Below are positions 56,077 to 64,000 of a stretch of 64,000 bases of DNA, piece after piece (position 1 is the stretch's first letter; every line of letters starts with the position of its first letter). Both the position numbers and the translations under genes were made by a program. A model generated the notes under the pieces. The model had not been told where the DNA came from, searched no databases, and saw only the letters and a list, made by a program, of their open reading frames with translations. The stretch comes from DATEOR01 sp036279015 (GTDB lineage Bacteria; Actinomycetota; Thermoleophilia; Gaiellales; Gaiellaceae): positions 1 through 64,000 of the forward strand of contig DASUJY010000048.1 of the NCBI GenBank assembly GCA_036279015.1, in the 5' to 3' direction.

Positions 56077-57094
56077 CGCGCTCGCGCTCCACGAGCCGAA
56101 GCGCGTCCTCCCGCGTCGAGATCGTCCCCGCCGCCCGCTCCTCCGCGATGCGCTCGAGCAGCCGCCCGATCTCGGGCCCCGGCGGCAGGCCGAGCTCGTC
56201 GCCGCGCAGGAGCGGCTCGTCGGGCTCGGCCGTCTGGGCGGCGCGAACGGACTCGTAGAAGTCGGTCGCGCCGAGGAAGGCGAGCGCCGTCAGGGCCCAC
56301 GGCTCGGTGTCGCGGCGGAAGCGGTAGATCGCGCGGGAGGAGTTGTCCTCGGGCCGGCGGGCGCGGAGAAGCGTGTGCGCCAGCCGCCTGAGCTCGTTCG
56401 AGATCGGCAGACGCTCGAGGCTCTCGCCGAAGACGACGACCAGGAGGTAGCCGCGGGTGTCGACGAGATCGGCCGAGCCGAGCCGCTCGAGGCTGCCGCC
56501 GAGCGGCTCGAGCAGGCCGAGCGCGTCCGCGCGGGCGAAGCCGGGCGTGGAGAGCCGCTCGACCTCGCCGAGGATGCGCTCTCCGGCAGGCCGCGTCACG
56601 AGGCTCGCATGACGGCGCACGAGCGCCTCCGTCTCAGCGTCGAGCGTGAGGCCGAGCTCCTCCTCGAGCCGCACCGCACGCAGGAGCCGGAGCGGATCGT
56701 CCTCGAAGATCTCGGGCGAGACGGCGCGAAGCGTCCGCCGCTCGAGATCCTCGCGCCCTCCGAGCGGATCGACATAGTCGCCGCCGGCGGCCGGCTGCGC
56801 GATCGCGTTGATGGTGAAGTCGCGCGTGCGCAGGTCGTCCTCGATCGAGCCGGTGAGCGGCGTGAAGTCGACGGTGCCCCCGTCCCGGAAGGCCACGCGC
56901 CAGGCCCCGTGGCGCTCCGAGAGCGGAAAGACGGCGCCCTTGGCGAGGCCGGCGTAGATGCGCGCCGCAACCTCGGGGTCGGGCGTCGAGACGTCGACGT
57001 CGACGACCTGGCGGCCGAGCAACTCGTCGCGGACGGCGCCCCCGACGACGTAGGCCTCGACACCCCCGACGGCGGTGCGGATCCGGCTATCCAT
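56060..57094 (-). CDS. tRNA nucleotidyltransferase/poly(A) polymerase family protein
   Basis: 344 residues. Class II nucleotidyltransferase head: AYVVGGAVRDELLGRQVVDVDVSTP (GG-x(2)-RD and D-x-D), then DDLRTRDFTINAIA and DDPLRLLRAVRLEEELGLTLD for the nucleotide-binding part. Adds or repairs tRNA CCA ends, or polyadenylates. It is short: an HD domain is absent. Since none of the tRNA genes here encode CCA, such an enzyme is needed in the cell. ATG 57094; overlaps alr by eight bases. Confidence 0.88.
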   Translation of the reverse strand: MDSRIRTAVGGVEAYVVGGAVRDELLGRQVVDVDVSTPDPEVAARIYAGLAKGAVFPLSERHGAWRVAFRDGGTVDFTPLTGSIEDDLRTRDFTINAIAQPAAGGDYVDPLGGREDLERRTLRAVSPEIFEDDPLRLLRAVRLEEELGLTLDAETEALVRRHASLVTRPAGERILGEVERLSTPGFARADALGLLEPLGGSLERLGSADLVDTRGYLLVVVFGESLERLPISNELRRLAHTLLRARRPEDNSSRAIYRFRRDTEPWALTALAFLGATDFYESVRAAQTAEPDEPLLRGDELGLPPGPEIGRLLERIAEERAAGTISTREDALRLVERERATEPT

Positions 57095-58115
57095 CCAAGA
57101 TGCTCCTCTCCGCGCGGCGAGGATCGGCGACGATCCCGGTCGTCACCTCGTAGTTGATCGTGCCGAGACGGCGGGCGTGTTCCTCGGCTAGGAGGCCGTC
57201 GCCGATCAGCGCCACCCGCGTCCCGGCCGGCTCGTCCTCGAGCGCCACGGCAAAGGAGTCCATCGAGATCGTCCCGAGCACGGGCCTCCGGACTCCGCCG
57301 ACCAGCACCTCGGCGCCGCTGAGGCCGCGGCGAAACCCGTCGCCGTACCCGACCGGGACGAGGCCGATCCGGGTCTCCCGCTCGGCGAGGAAGCGGCGGC
57401 CGTAGCCGGTGCTCTCCCCCGGGGCGAGGGCCTTCGCCTGGGCGATGCGGCTCCGCCAGGAGAGAACCGGCTCGAGCCCGAGCTCGTCCGGATCTCTGCC
57501 GAAGGGAGAGAGGCCGTAGAGGGCGACGCCGCAGCGCACGGCGTCGAAGCGGGCCTCGGGCATCGCGAACGTGGCAGCGCTGTTGGCGAGGTGCTTGACC
57601 GCTTCCGGAAACCGTGCCGCGACCGCCGCGAAGGCCTCGACCTGCGTGCGGACGAAGCCCTGGTCGGCCTCGTCCGCAGTCGCGAGGTGGCTCATGACGC
57701 CGGCGACGCGCTCCGGATCGAGCCGCGCCGCCTCGTCGGGCGTCATGCCGAAGCGCCCCATGCCGGTGTCGATCTTCGCGTGCACCGTCAGACGCTCAGG
57801 GAGCCGCGGAGAGGCGACCGCGACCTCGAGCCCCGCCTCGCGCGCGAGCGCCTCGTCCTCCTCCATGATCGGGCTGAGGACGAGGATGCGGACGCCGGGA
57901 TGCGCAGGCCGCAGGGCTGCACCCTCGGCTACCGTCGCCACGCAGAGGGCGCGCGCTCCGGCCTCGAGCGCGGCGCGGGCGCAATCGGCGGCGCCGTGCC
58001 CGTAGCCATCCGCCTTGACGACAGCCCAGAGCTCCGCGCGCCCGGCGGCCTTCGCCAGGACGGCGACGTTGGCGCGCAGCGCGCGGAGGTCGATCGTGAT
58101 CTCGGAGCGCCCCAT
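57087..58115 (-). CDS. alr: Alanine racemase
   Basis: 342 residues, PLP barrel enzyme making D-Ala for peptidoglycan. PLP lysine in LWAVVKADGYGHG (Lys34), VHAKIDTGMGRFG, HLANSAATFAMP, RCGVALYGLSP; the catalytic Tyr is in VPVGYGDGFRRG. Co-transcribed with nnrDE (stop and start adjoin: 58115/58116). ATG 58115. Confidence 0.96.
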   Translation of the reverse strand: MGRSEITIDLRALRANVAVLAKAAGRAELWAVVKADGYGHGAADCARAALEAGARALCVATVAEGAALRPAHPGVRILVLSPIMEEDEALAREAGLEVAVASPRLPERLTVHAKIDTGMGRFGMTPDEAARLDPERVAGVMSHLATADEADQGFVRTQVEAFAAVAARFPEAVKHLANSAATFAMPEARFDAVRCGVALYGLSPFGRDPDELGLEPVLSWRSRIAQAKALAPGESTGYGRRFLAERETRIGLVPVGYGDGFRRGLSGAEVLVGGVRRPVLGTISMDSFAVALEDEPAGTRVALIGDGLLAEEHARRLGTINYEVTTGIVADPRRAERSILDG

Positions 58116-59588
58116 CTAGCTCGAGAGAGCCGGGGAGAGCGCCTCGACGACATCGCGGGCGATCATGCCCGCGCTCCCGTGCCGCTCGGCGGCGAGCCCG
58201 GCCGCCTCTCCCCCGGCCGCCGCCGCCGCGGCGGCCGCCGTCTTCGCGTCCATGCCCTTGGCGAGGAAGGCGGCCACGATCCCGGTGAGGACGTCACCCG
58301 TGCCGGCGGTCGCGAGGCCGGGATTGCCCAGGTCGCAGACGAGCACGCCCCGACCGGGTGAGGCGACGAGCGTGTCGGCCCCCTTGAGGAGGACGACCGC
58401 GCCGACGTCGTCCGCCCCCGCCTGCACGGAATGGAGCCGGCGAGCCGAGATGGAGGCAGACTCGCGATCGAGGAGGCGTGCGAGCTCGCCGGCGTGCGGA
58501 GTGAGGACGGTCGGCGCGTCGCGCGCGAAGACCCAGTCGAGGTGGCCGGCCAGCGCCCAGAGCCCGTCGGCGTCGAGCACGACCGGCTTGTCGAGGCGGT
58601 CGAGGAGGTAGCCGACGAGGGCGCGCACCCCGTCGGTGCGGCCGAGGCCGGGCCCGAGCGCGACGACCCCGGCCTTCCCGGAGGCCTCGATTATCTCGTC
58701 CGCCGCGTCCAGGGTCATGATGCCGTCCTCGTCCGGGCACGGGCGGGTCATCACCTCGAGGAGCCGCTGCTCGAAGACGAGGTTCAGGGAGGCCGGCACG
58801 CAGGCGGTGACGATGCCCGCGCCCGCGCGGAGCGCCGCCTCGGCGGTCAGGCAGGGCGCGCCTGTCTTGCCCGCCGAGCCCCCGACGACGAGTACCGAGC
58901 CGGCCGTGTACTTGTTGTCGCTCGGTCCCCGTCGCGGGACGAGACCGAGGATCTCCGGCGTCACGAGCCCGTGCCGGGTCTGCGAGGACGCAAGGCCGAT
59001 GTCGGCCACCTCGACGGCGCCGGCGTGAAAGCGCCCCGGCGCGACGGCGAGCCCGACCTTGCGCCCGTGGAACGTCACTGTCGCGCTCGCCTGCACCGCG
59101 GGCCCGGCCACCTCGCCGCTCGAGGCATCGACGCCGCTTGGCACGTCGACCGAGAGGATCGGAACGCCGAGGGCGTTCAGCTCCGCGATGCGTCGGGCCG
59201 CCTCCTCGCGCGGCTTCCCGGAGAACCCCGTGCCGAAGAGCGCGTCGACCACGAGCTCGCCGCCCGCCTGGTCGACTAGTGGGACCCCCAGCTCTCGCGC
59301 GCGCCGCAGGGTTTCCGCGGCGTCGCCGGCGATCTTCTCCTCCGCTCCGACGAGCACGATTTCGACAGTCCTGCCTGCCTCGCGGAGCCTGCGCCCAGCC
59401 ACGAAGCCGTCGCCCCCGTTGGCCCCCGTGCCGCACCAGACGGAGACGCTCTCCGCGGCTGGATGGCGGCGCAGGACGGCCTCCGCCACCGCCGCTCCCG
59501 CCCGCTCCATCAGGTCGAGCATCGGCCCGTCGTGGGCCGCCTCGGCGGCGCGCATCTCCTCCGCCGTGTAGAGAGGCTCAGTCCACAT
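58116..59588 (-). CDS. nnr: Bifunctional NAD(P)H-hydrate epimerase/dehydratase
   Basis: 490 residues. N-terminal YjeF_N epimerase (residues 1-200: TGANGGDGFVAGRRLREAG, VDALFGTGFSGKP, SVDVPSGVDASSG) and C-terminal ADP-dependent dehydratase of the carbohydrate-kinase type (from about 215: SVLVVGGSAGKTGAP, ALGPGLGRTDG, LTPHAGELARLL, ATAGTGDVLTGIVAAFLAKG). Repairs damaged NADH/NADPH hydrates. ATG 59588 overlaps acpS by 11 bases. Confidence 0.95.
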   Translation of the reverse strand: MWTEPLYTAEEMRAAEAAHDGPMLDLMERAGAAVAEAVLRRHPAAESVSVWCGTGANGGDGFVAGRRLREAGRTVEIVLVGAEEKIAGDAAETLRRARELGVPLVDQAGGELVVDALFGTGFSGKPREEAARRIAELNALGVPILSVDVPSGVDASSGEVAGPAVQASATVTFHGRKVGLAVAPGRFHAGAVEVADIGLASSQTRHGLVTPEILGLVPRRGPSDNKYTAGSVLVVGGSAGKTGAPCLTAEAALRAGAGIVTACVPASLNLVFEQRLLEVMTRPCPDEDGIMTLDAADEIIEASGKAGVVALGPGLGRTDGVRALVGYLLDRLDKPVVLDADGLWALAGHLDWVFARDAPTVLTPHAGELARLLDRESASISARRLHSVQAGADDVGAVVLLKGADTLVASPGRGVLVCDLGNPGLATAGTGDVLTGIVAAFLAKGMDAKTAAAAAAAAGGEAAGLAAERHGSAGMIARDVVEALSPALSS

Positions 59589-59952
59589 CGACGTCGCGGA
59601 CGACGCAGACGGCCGCGGCCAGCTCCCGCGAGTGGGTCATCGAGAGGTCGAGCGCGCCGGCCTCGTTCCGCCGCGCCCACTCGGCCACGCGCCCGGCGAG
59701 GCGCACCCCAGGCTTCGGCCGGCCGGAGATCTCGACGTCCCGCCAGGCGAAGGCGCGCGCGACGCCGAAGCCGAGCGCCTTGCCGACCGCCTCCTTCCCT
59801 GCGAAGCGGGCGGCGTAGTGCTGGGGCGGATTCGGGCGGGAGTCGCAGTACTCCCGCTCGGCGGCCGTGAAGACGCGGTCGCGAAACGAGGGGTAGCGCT
59901 CGAGGGCGCGCTCGATGCGTCCGATCTCGATCAGATCGAGGCCGACCTTCAC
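59578..59952 (-). CDS. acpS: Holo-[acyl-carrier-protein] synthase
   Basis: 124 residues. Opens KVGLDLIEIGRIERALERYP; active site HYAARFAGKEAVGKALG; C-terminal SMTHSRELAAAVCVV. Transfers phosphopantetheine to ACP. GTG 59952 overlaps the HAD stop (GTGA) and its own end overlaps nnrDE, so the row HAD-acpS-nnr-alr-cca is one tight operon. Confidence 0.95.
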   Translation of the reverse strand: MKVGLDLIEIGRIERALERYPSFRDRVFTAAEREYCDSRPNPPQHYAARFAGKEAVGKALGFGVARAFAWRDVEISGRPKPGVRLAGRVAEWARRNEAGALDLSMTHSRELAAAVCVVRDVDVD

Positions 59953-60725
59953 GCGCCGTTCAGGAAGGCCGGGAGGTCGACGATCGAATCCACCACCGCA
60001 TCGGGCTCGACCTCCGCGTCGCGCAGGGCGGCCGGCCTGAACTTCCCGGTTCGCACGAGGACGCCCCGCATCCCGACCGCCTTCGCGCCCCCGATGTCGG
60101 CCTCGACGTCGTCCCCGACCATGACCGCCTCGGCAGGAGCCGCTCCGACCTCGGCGAGCGCGGCCTCGAAGTACGCGGCGGTCGGCTTGCCGACCACCTC
60201 CGCCTCGACGCCGGCCGCGTACTCGAGCCCGGCGACGAACGCGCCGGCGTCGAGCAGCGGCCCGCGGCTCGTCTGCCACCAGCGGTTCTTGTGCAGGCAG
60301 ACCAGCCTGGCGCCCTCACGGAGCTCCGCGTAGGCACGGCTGAGGTTCTCGTAGGAGAAGACCTCGCCGGTCTCCTCACCCTCGTCGGCGCCACCGAGCA
60401 GAACGGCGTCGGCACCGTTCGTCACGAGCTCGACGCACTCGGCGAGGTCGTCGCGGATCGAGCTCATGGTGAGCGCGAGGACGCGCTTGCCTTGGAGCAA
60501 CTTGCCGGCCGCTAGCGGCGTCGTCGTGATGTCGTCGCCCTCGAGCGCGAAGCCGATCGAGCGCAGCTCGGCGGCGAGCACCTCGCGTGCGCGCGTGGTG
60601 TTGTTCGTGACGAAGCGAAGCCTGTGCCCCTGGTCCCGAAGCGCGCGCACCGCCTCGGGCGCTCCCGGCACCGGCTCGCCGGAGACGTGCAGGACACCGT
60701 CGATGTCCAGGAGAATCGGCGTCAT
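59949..60725 (-). CDS. HAD-IIA family phosphatase (LHPP/NagD-like)
   Basis: 258 residues. PILLDIDGVLHVSGEPVPGA (nucleophile Asp7, Asp9), LRFVTNNTTRAR, VVGKPTAAYF, VMVGDDVEADIGGAKAVGM. The DGVLHVSG form and length match the phospholysine phosphohistidine inorganic pyrophosphate phosphatase (LHPP-type) group; substrate inferred. -10 TAGACT (60734-60739, minus strand) is eight bases before ATG 60725, so the operon starts here. Confidence 0.9.
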   Translation of the reverse strand: MTPILLDIDGVLHVSGEPVPGAPEAVRALRDQGHRLRFVTNNTTRAREVLAAELRSIGFALEGDDITTTPLAAGKLLQGKRVLALTMSSIRDDLAECVELVTNGADAVLLGGADEGEETGEVFSYENLSRAYAELREGARLVCLHKNRWWQTSRGPLLDAGAFVAGLEYAAGVEAEVVGKPTAAYFEAALAEVGAAPAEAVMVGDDVEADIGGAKAVGMRGVLVRTGKFRPAALRDAEVEPDAVVDSIVDLPAFLNGA

Positions 60726-60744
60726 CCGACGCGAGTCTATTCAG

Positions 60745-61137
60745 GTGCACGCGCGACTGGCGATCCCGCTCGACGAGATCGAGCTGCGCTACTCGCGCTC
60801 GAGCGGCCCCGGCGGCCAACACGCTCAGAAGACGGAGACGCGGGTGGAGGCGGTCTTCGTCGTCGATGCCTCGGCGACGCTCTCGGACGGGCAGAAGGCC
60901 CGCCTGCGCCGGCGCGCCGGGCCGGTCGTCCGCGCCGTCGCCCAGGATGAGCGCAGCCGGCATCGCAATCGCGAGCTGGCGCTCGAGCGCCTGGCCTCCG
61001 CGATCCGCGCCGGCCTGCGGGTCGACCGCAGGCGCCGGGCGACGAGGCCGACGGCGGCCGCGCGCGAGCGCAGACTGGAGGCAAAGAAGCGGCGCGGCAC
61101 GACGAAGCGGCTCAGGCGCCCGCCCGCCGAGCCGTGA
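60745..61137 (+). CDS. arfB: Peptidyl-tRNA hydrolase ArfB (ribosome rescue factor)
   Basis: 130 residues. GGQ domain: IELRYSRSSGPGGQHAQKTETRVEAVF, followed by the basic tail RRATRPTAAARERRLEAKKRRGTTKRLRRPP that enters the empty mRNA channel. Hydrolyses peptidyl-tRNA on stalled ribosomes. GTG 60745 begins in the second strand; the frame is open upstream but that part is antisense to the HAD gene. Size and layout match ArfB/YaeJ (about 140). Confidence 0.92.
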   Translation: MHARLAIPLDEIELRYSRSSGPGGQHAQKTETRVEAVFVVDASATLSDGQKARLRRRAGPVVRAVAQDERSRHRNRELALERLASAIRAGLRVDRRRRATRPTAAARERRLEAKKRRGTTKRLRRPPAEP

Positions 61138-61180
61138 CGCGCTCGGCGCAAAGGGCCTCACATATGCGCGTATCGGAGCA

Positions 61181-61222
61181 ATACGCTCGAACGTGGAGGG
61201 AGGTCAGCGGTGGCCCCGGGGG
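61181..61222. repeat. Dispersed motif, copy 2 of two
   Basis: Same ordered blocks as 22355-22394 (ATACGCTCGA, ACGTGG, GGAGG, GTGGCCCCGG) with a one-base insert. Here it lies between convergent arfB and glmS, close to the glmS stop. Read on the plus strand it would be a -10 box, a ribosome site and a GTG. Confidence 0.4.
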
Positions 61223-61230
61223 GCGACGTC

Positions 61231-63057
<1,827 letters not shown>

Positions 63058-63160
63058 CTGGAACCCCCTTTTCTCCGAGCGGCCCCTCCGTCCTCCGCCG
63101 TCTGGGGCCTGCCGACCTGAAGGTCGCCGAAAAACGACCTGAAGACGAAAACGCCCGGCT
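63058..63160 (-). other. glmM-glmS spacer with small hairpin
   Basis: Contains the glmS ribosome site and a six-pair hairpin AGGTCG/CGACCT (63121-63140) with an A-rich loop. No glmS ribozyme fold is seen. No other gene. Confidence 0.4.
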
Positions 63161-64000
63161 TCAGCCGAGCTCTCGCGAAACGAGCGCCGCGATCCTAGCA
63201 CAGAGTTTCGAGGCGGCTTCGTCCGTTTCGGCCTCGGCCAGGATGCGCACAACGGGCTCGGTGCCGGATGGCCGCACGATGACCCTTCCGTCGCCGGCCA
63301 GCGCGTCGATCTGCTCGCGCACGCCCGGCGGGATCGCCTTCGTCTCCACAGGGACGTTCGCCGTGGCCTGGGGCAGCTTCTCGAGCTCCGCAGCCAGGGC
63401 TGCGAGCGACTTTCCGGACTCTCGGATCGCCCGACAGAGCAGGATCGCCGCGACGAGGCCGTCACCAGTCGTGTGCCCTTCGAGGTAGAGGATGTGCCCC
63501 GATTGCTCGCCGCCGAGCCGGCCGCGCTCGCGGCGCAGAGCCTCGAGCACGTAGCGGTCGCCGACGTCCGTCGTCACTACGCGAATACCGCGCTCGGCCA
63601 TCAGCCGGTGGAAGCCGAGATTGGACATCTGCGTGACCGCGACGAGCTCGACGCCCAGATGGAGCGCGAGCACCGTGAGGATCTGGTCGCCGTCGAGGGG
63701 ATCACCCGTCGCATCGACCGCGAGCATGCGGTCGCCGTCCCCGTCGAAGGCGACGCCGAGATCGAACTCCCCGTCCGCGACGGTACGGGCGAGGAGAGCG
63801 AGATCGGTGGCTCCGCAGCCGACGTTGATGTTGGTGCCGTCCGGTTCGTTTCCTATGCTGACAACGTGTGCACCAAGCCGGATCAACGCCCGGGGGCCGA
63901 CCTCGTACATCGCCCCGTTCGCGCAGTCGACTGCGATCCTGAGCCCGTCGAGCGGCCCGCCGAAGCGCTCGCAGACGATGTCCACGTAGCGGTCGGCATA
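63161..64000 (-). CDS. glmM: Phosphoglucosamine mutase, C-terminal part
   Basis: 279 residues to the window edge; the gene continues to the right, so the N-terminal domain with the phosphoserine is missing. Present: VAFDGDGDRMLAVD (Mg-binding DGDGDR), GGEQSGHILYLEGHTTGDGL, and the phosphate-binding VRPSGTEPVVRILAEA near the end. Converts GlcN-6-P to GlcN-1-P. The frame is open through base 64000 (A-D-R-Y before VDIVCERFGG). Confidence 0.96.
   Translation of the reverse strand, partial: YADRYVDIVCERFGGPLDGLRIAVDCANGAMYEVGPRALIRLGAHVVSIGNEPDGTNINVGCGATDLALLARTVADGEFDLGVAFDGDGDRMLAVDATGDPLDGDQILTVLALHLGVELVAVTQMSNLGFHRLMAERGIRVVTTDVGDRYVLEALRRERGRLGGEQSGHILYLEGHTTGDGLVAAILLCRAIRESGKSLAALAAELEKLPQATANVPVETKAIPPGVREQIDALAGDGRVIVRPSGTEPVVRILAEAETDEAASKLCARIAALVSRELG

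Noticed and set aside
63058..63160. glmS ribozyme in front of glmS
   Set aside because: The spacer is too short and lacks the ribozyme core; the family is mainly known from Firmicutes.

Overview
This 64 kb window is from a very GC-rich bacterial chromosome. Most starts are GTG, and many genes have a TANNNT -10 box only 6-8 bases before the start codon, which points to leaderless transcripts. With the gene content (CtaG, alanine racemase, NnrD/NnrE fusion, GAF-rich histidine kinases, many short membrane proteins) this suggests an actinobacterium, most likely of the Thermoleophilia (Gaiellales/Solirubrobacterales). That placement is an inference from gene style, not a database match.

Layout. 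1-480: the end of a tyrosine recombinase running into the 3' half of a tRNA-Arg(UCU), an attachment-site scar. 0.5-13.5 kb: metabolic and membrane genes, including a sulfur locus (persulfide-dioxygenase-like hydrolase, MFS-rhodanese fusion, divergent LysR), a two-component pair, an AI-2E-type exporter and three small DUF2269-like membrane proteins. 13.57-16.40 kb: a small genomic island in tRNA-Gly(UCC). The original tRNA is split into a 3' and a 5' fragment, an intact tRNA-Gly lies inside, and the island carries a decayed integrase and a duplicated tail of the neighbouring cNMP-binding gene. 16.3-20.2 kb: cNMP-binding protein, CtaG, GMC oxidoreductase and 3-methyladenine glycosylase.

20.2-27.5 kb holds the most striking content: a minus-strand operon of metallophosphoesterase, APC permease, GrdE, GrdB, GrdC, thioredoxin and GrdA. 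This is a glycine/sarcosine/betaine reductase-type system. grdA and grdB each contain one in-frame UGA exactly at the known selenocysteine position. A third selenoprotein lies at 47.8 kb: an AhpE-like peroxiredoxin whose peroxidatic residue 45 is encoded by UGA, translationally coupled to a YbdK-type carboxylate-amine ligase. UGA is an ordinary stop for many other genes here, so recoding is local.

27.5-64 kb: lipoprotein, nucleotidyltransferase-like protein, ABC exporter, aldo/keto reductase, tRNA-Pro(UGG), EamA transporter, CAP-domain protein, a 1308-residue five-GAF histidine kinase with its response regulator, a structured non-coding stretch with an intrinsic terminator before ispH, ileS, thioredoxin, Nudix hydrolase, serine hydrolase, RidA, fabI, lipid-related enzymes (PAP2, PlsC-like, UPF0104), and a tightly overlapping housekeeping run (CCA-transferase-like, alr, nnrDE, acpS, HAD, then glmS and the 3' part of glmM). 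Selenocysteine machinery (selA, selB, selC, selD) and a GrdD homologue are not in the window.
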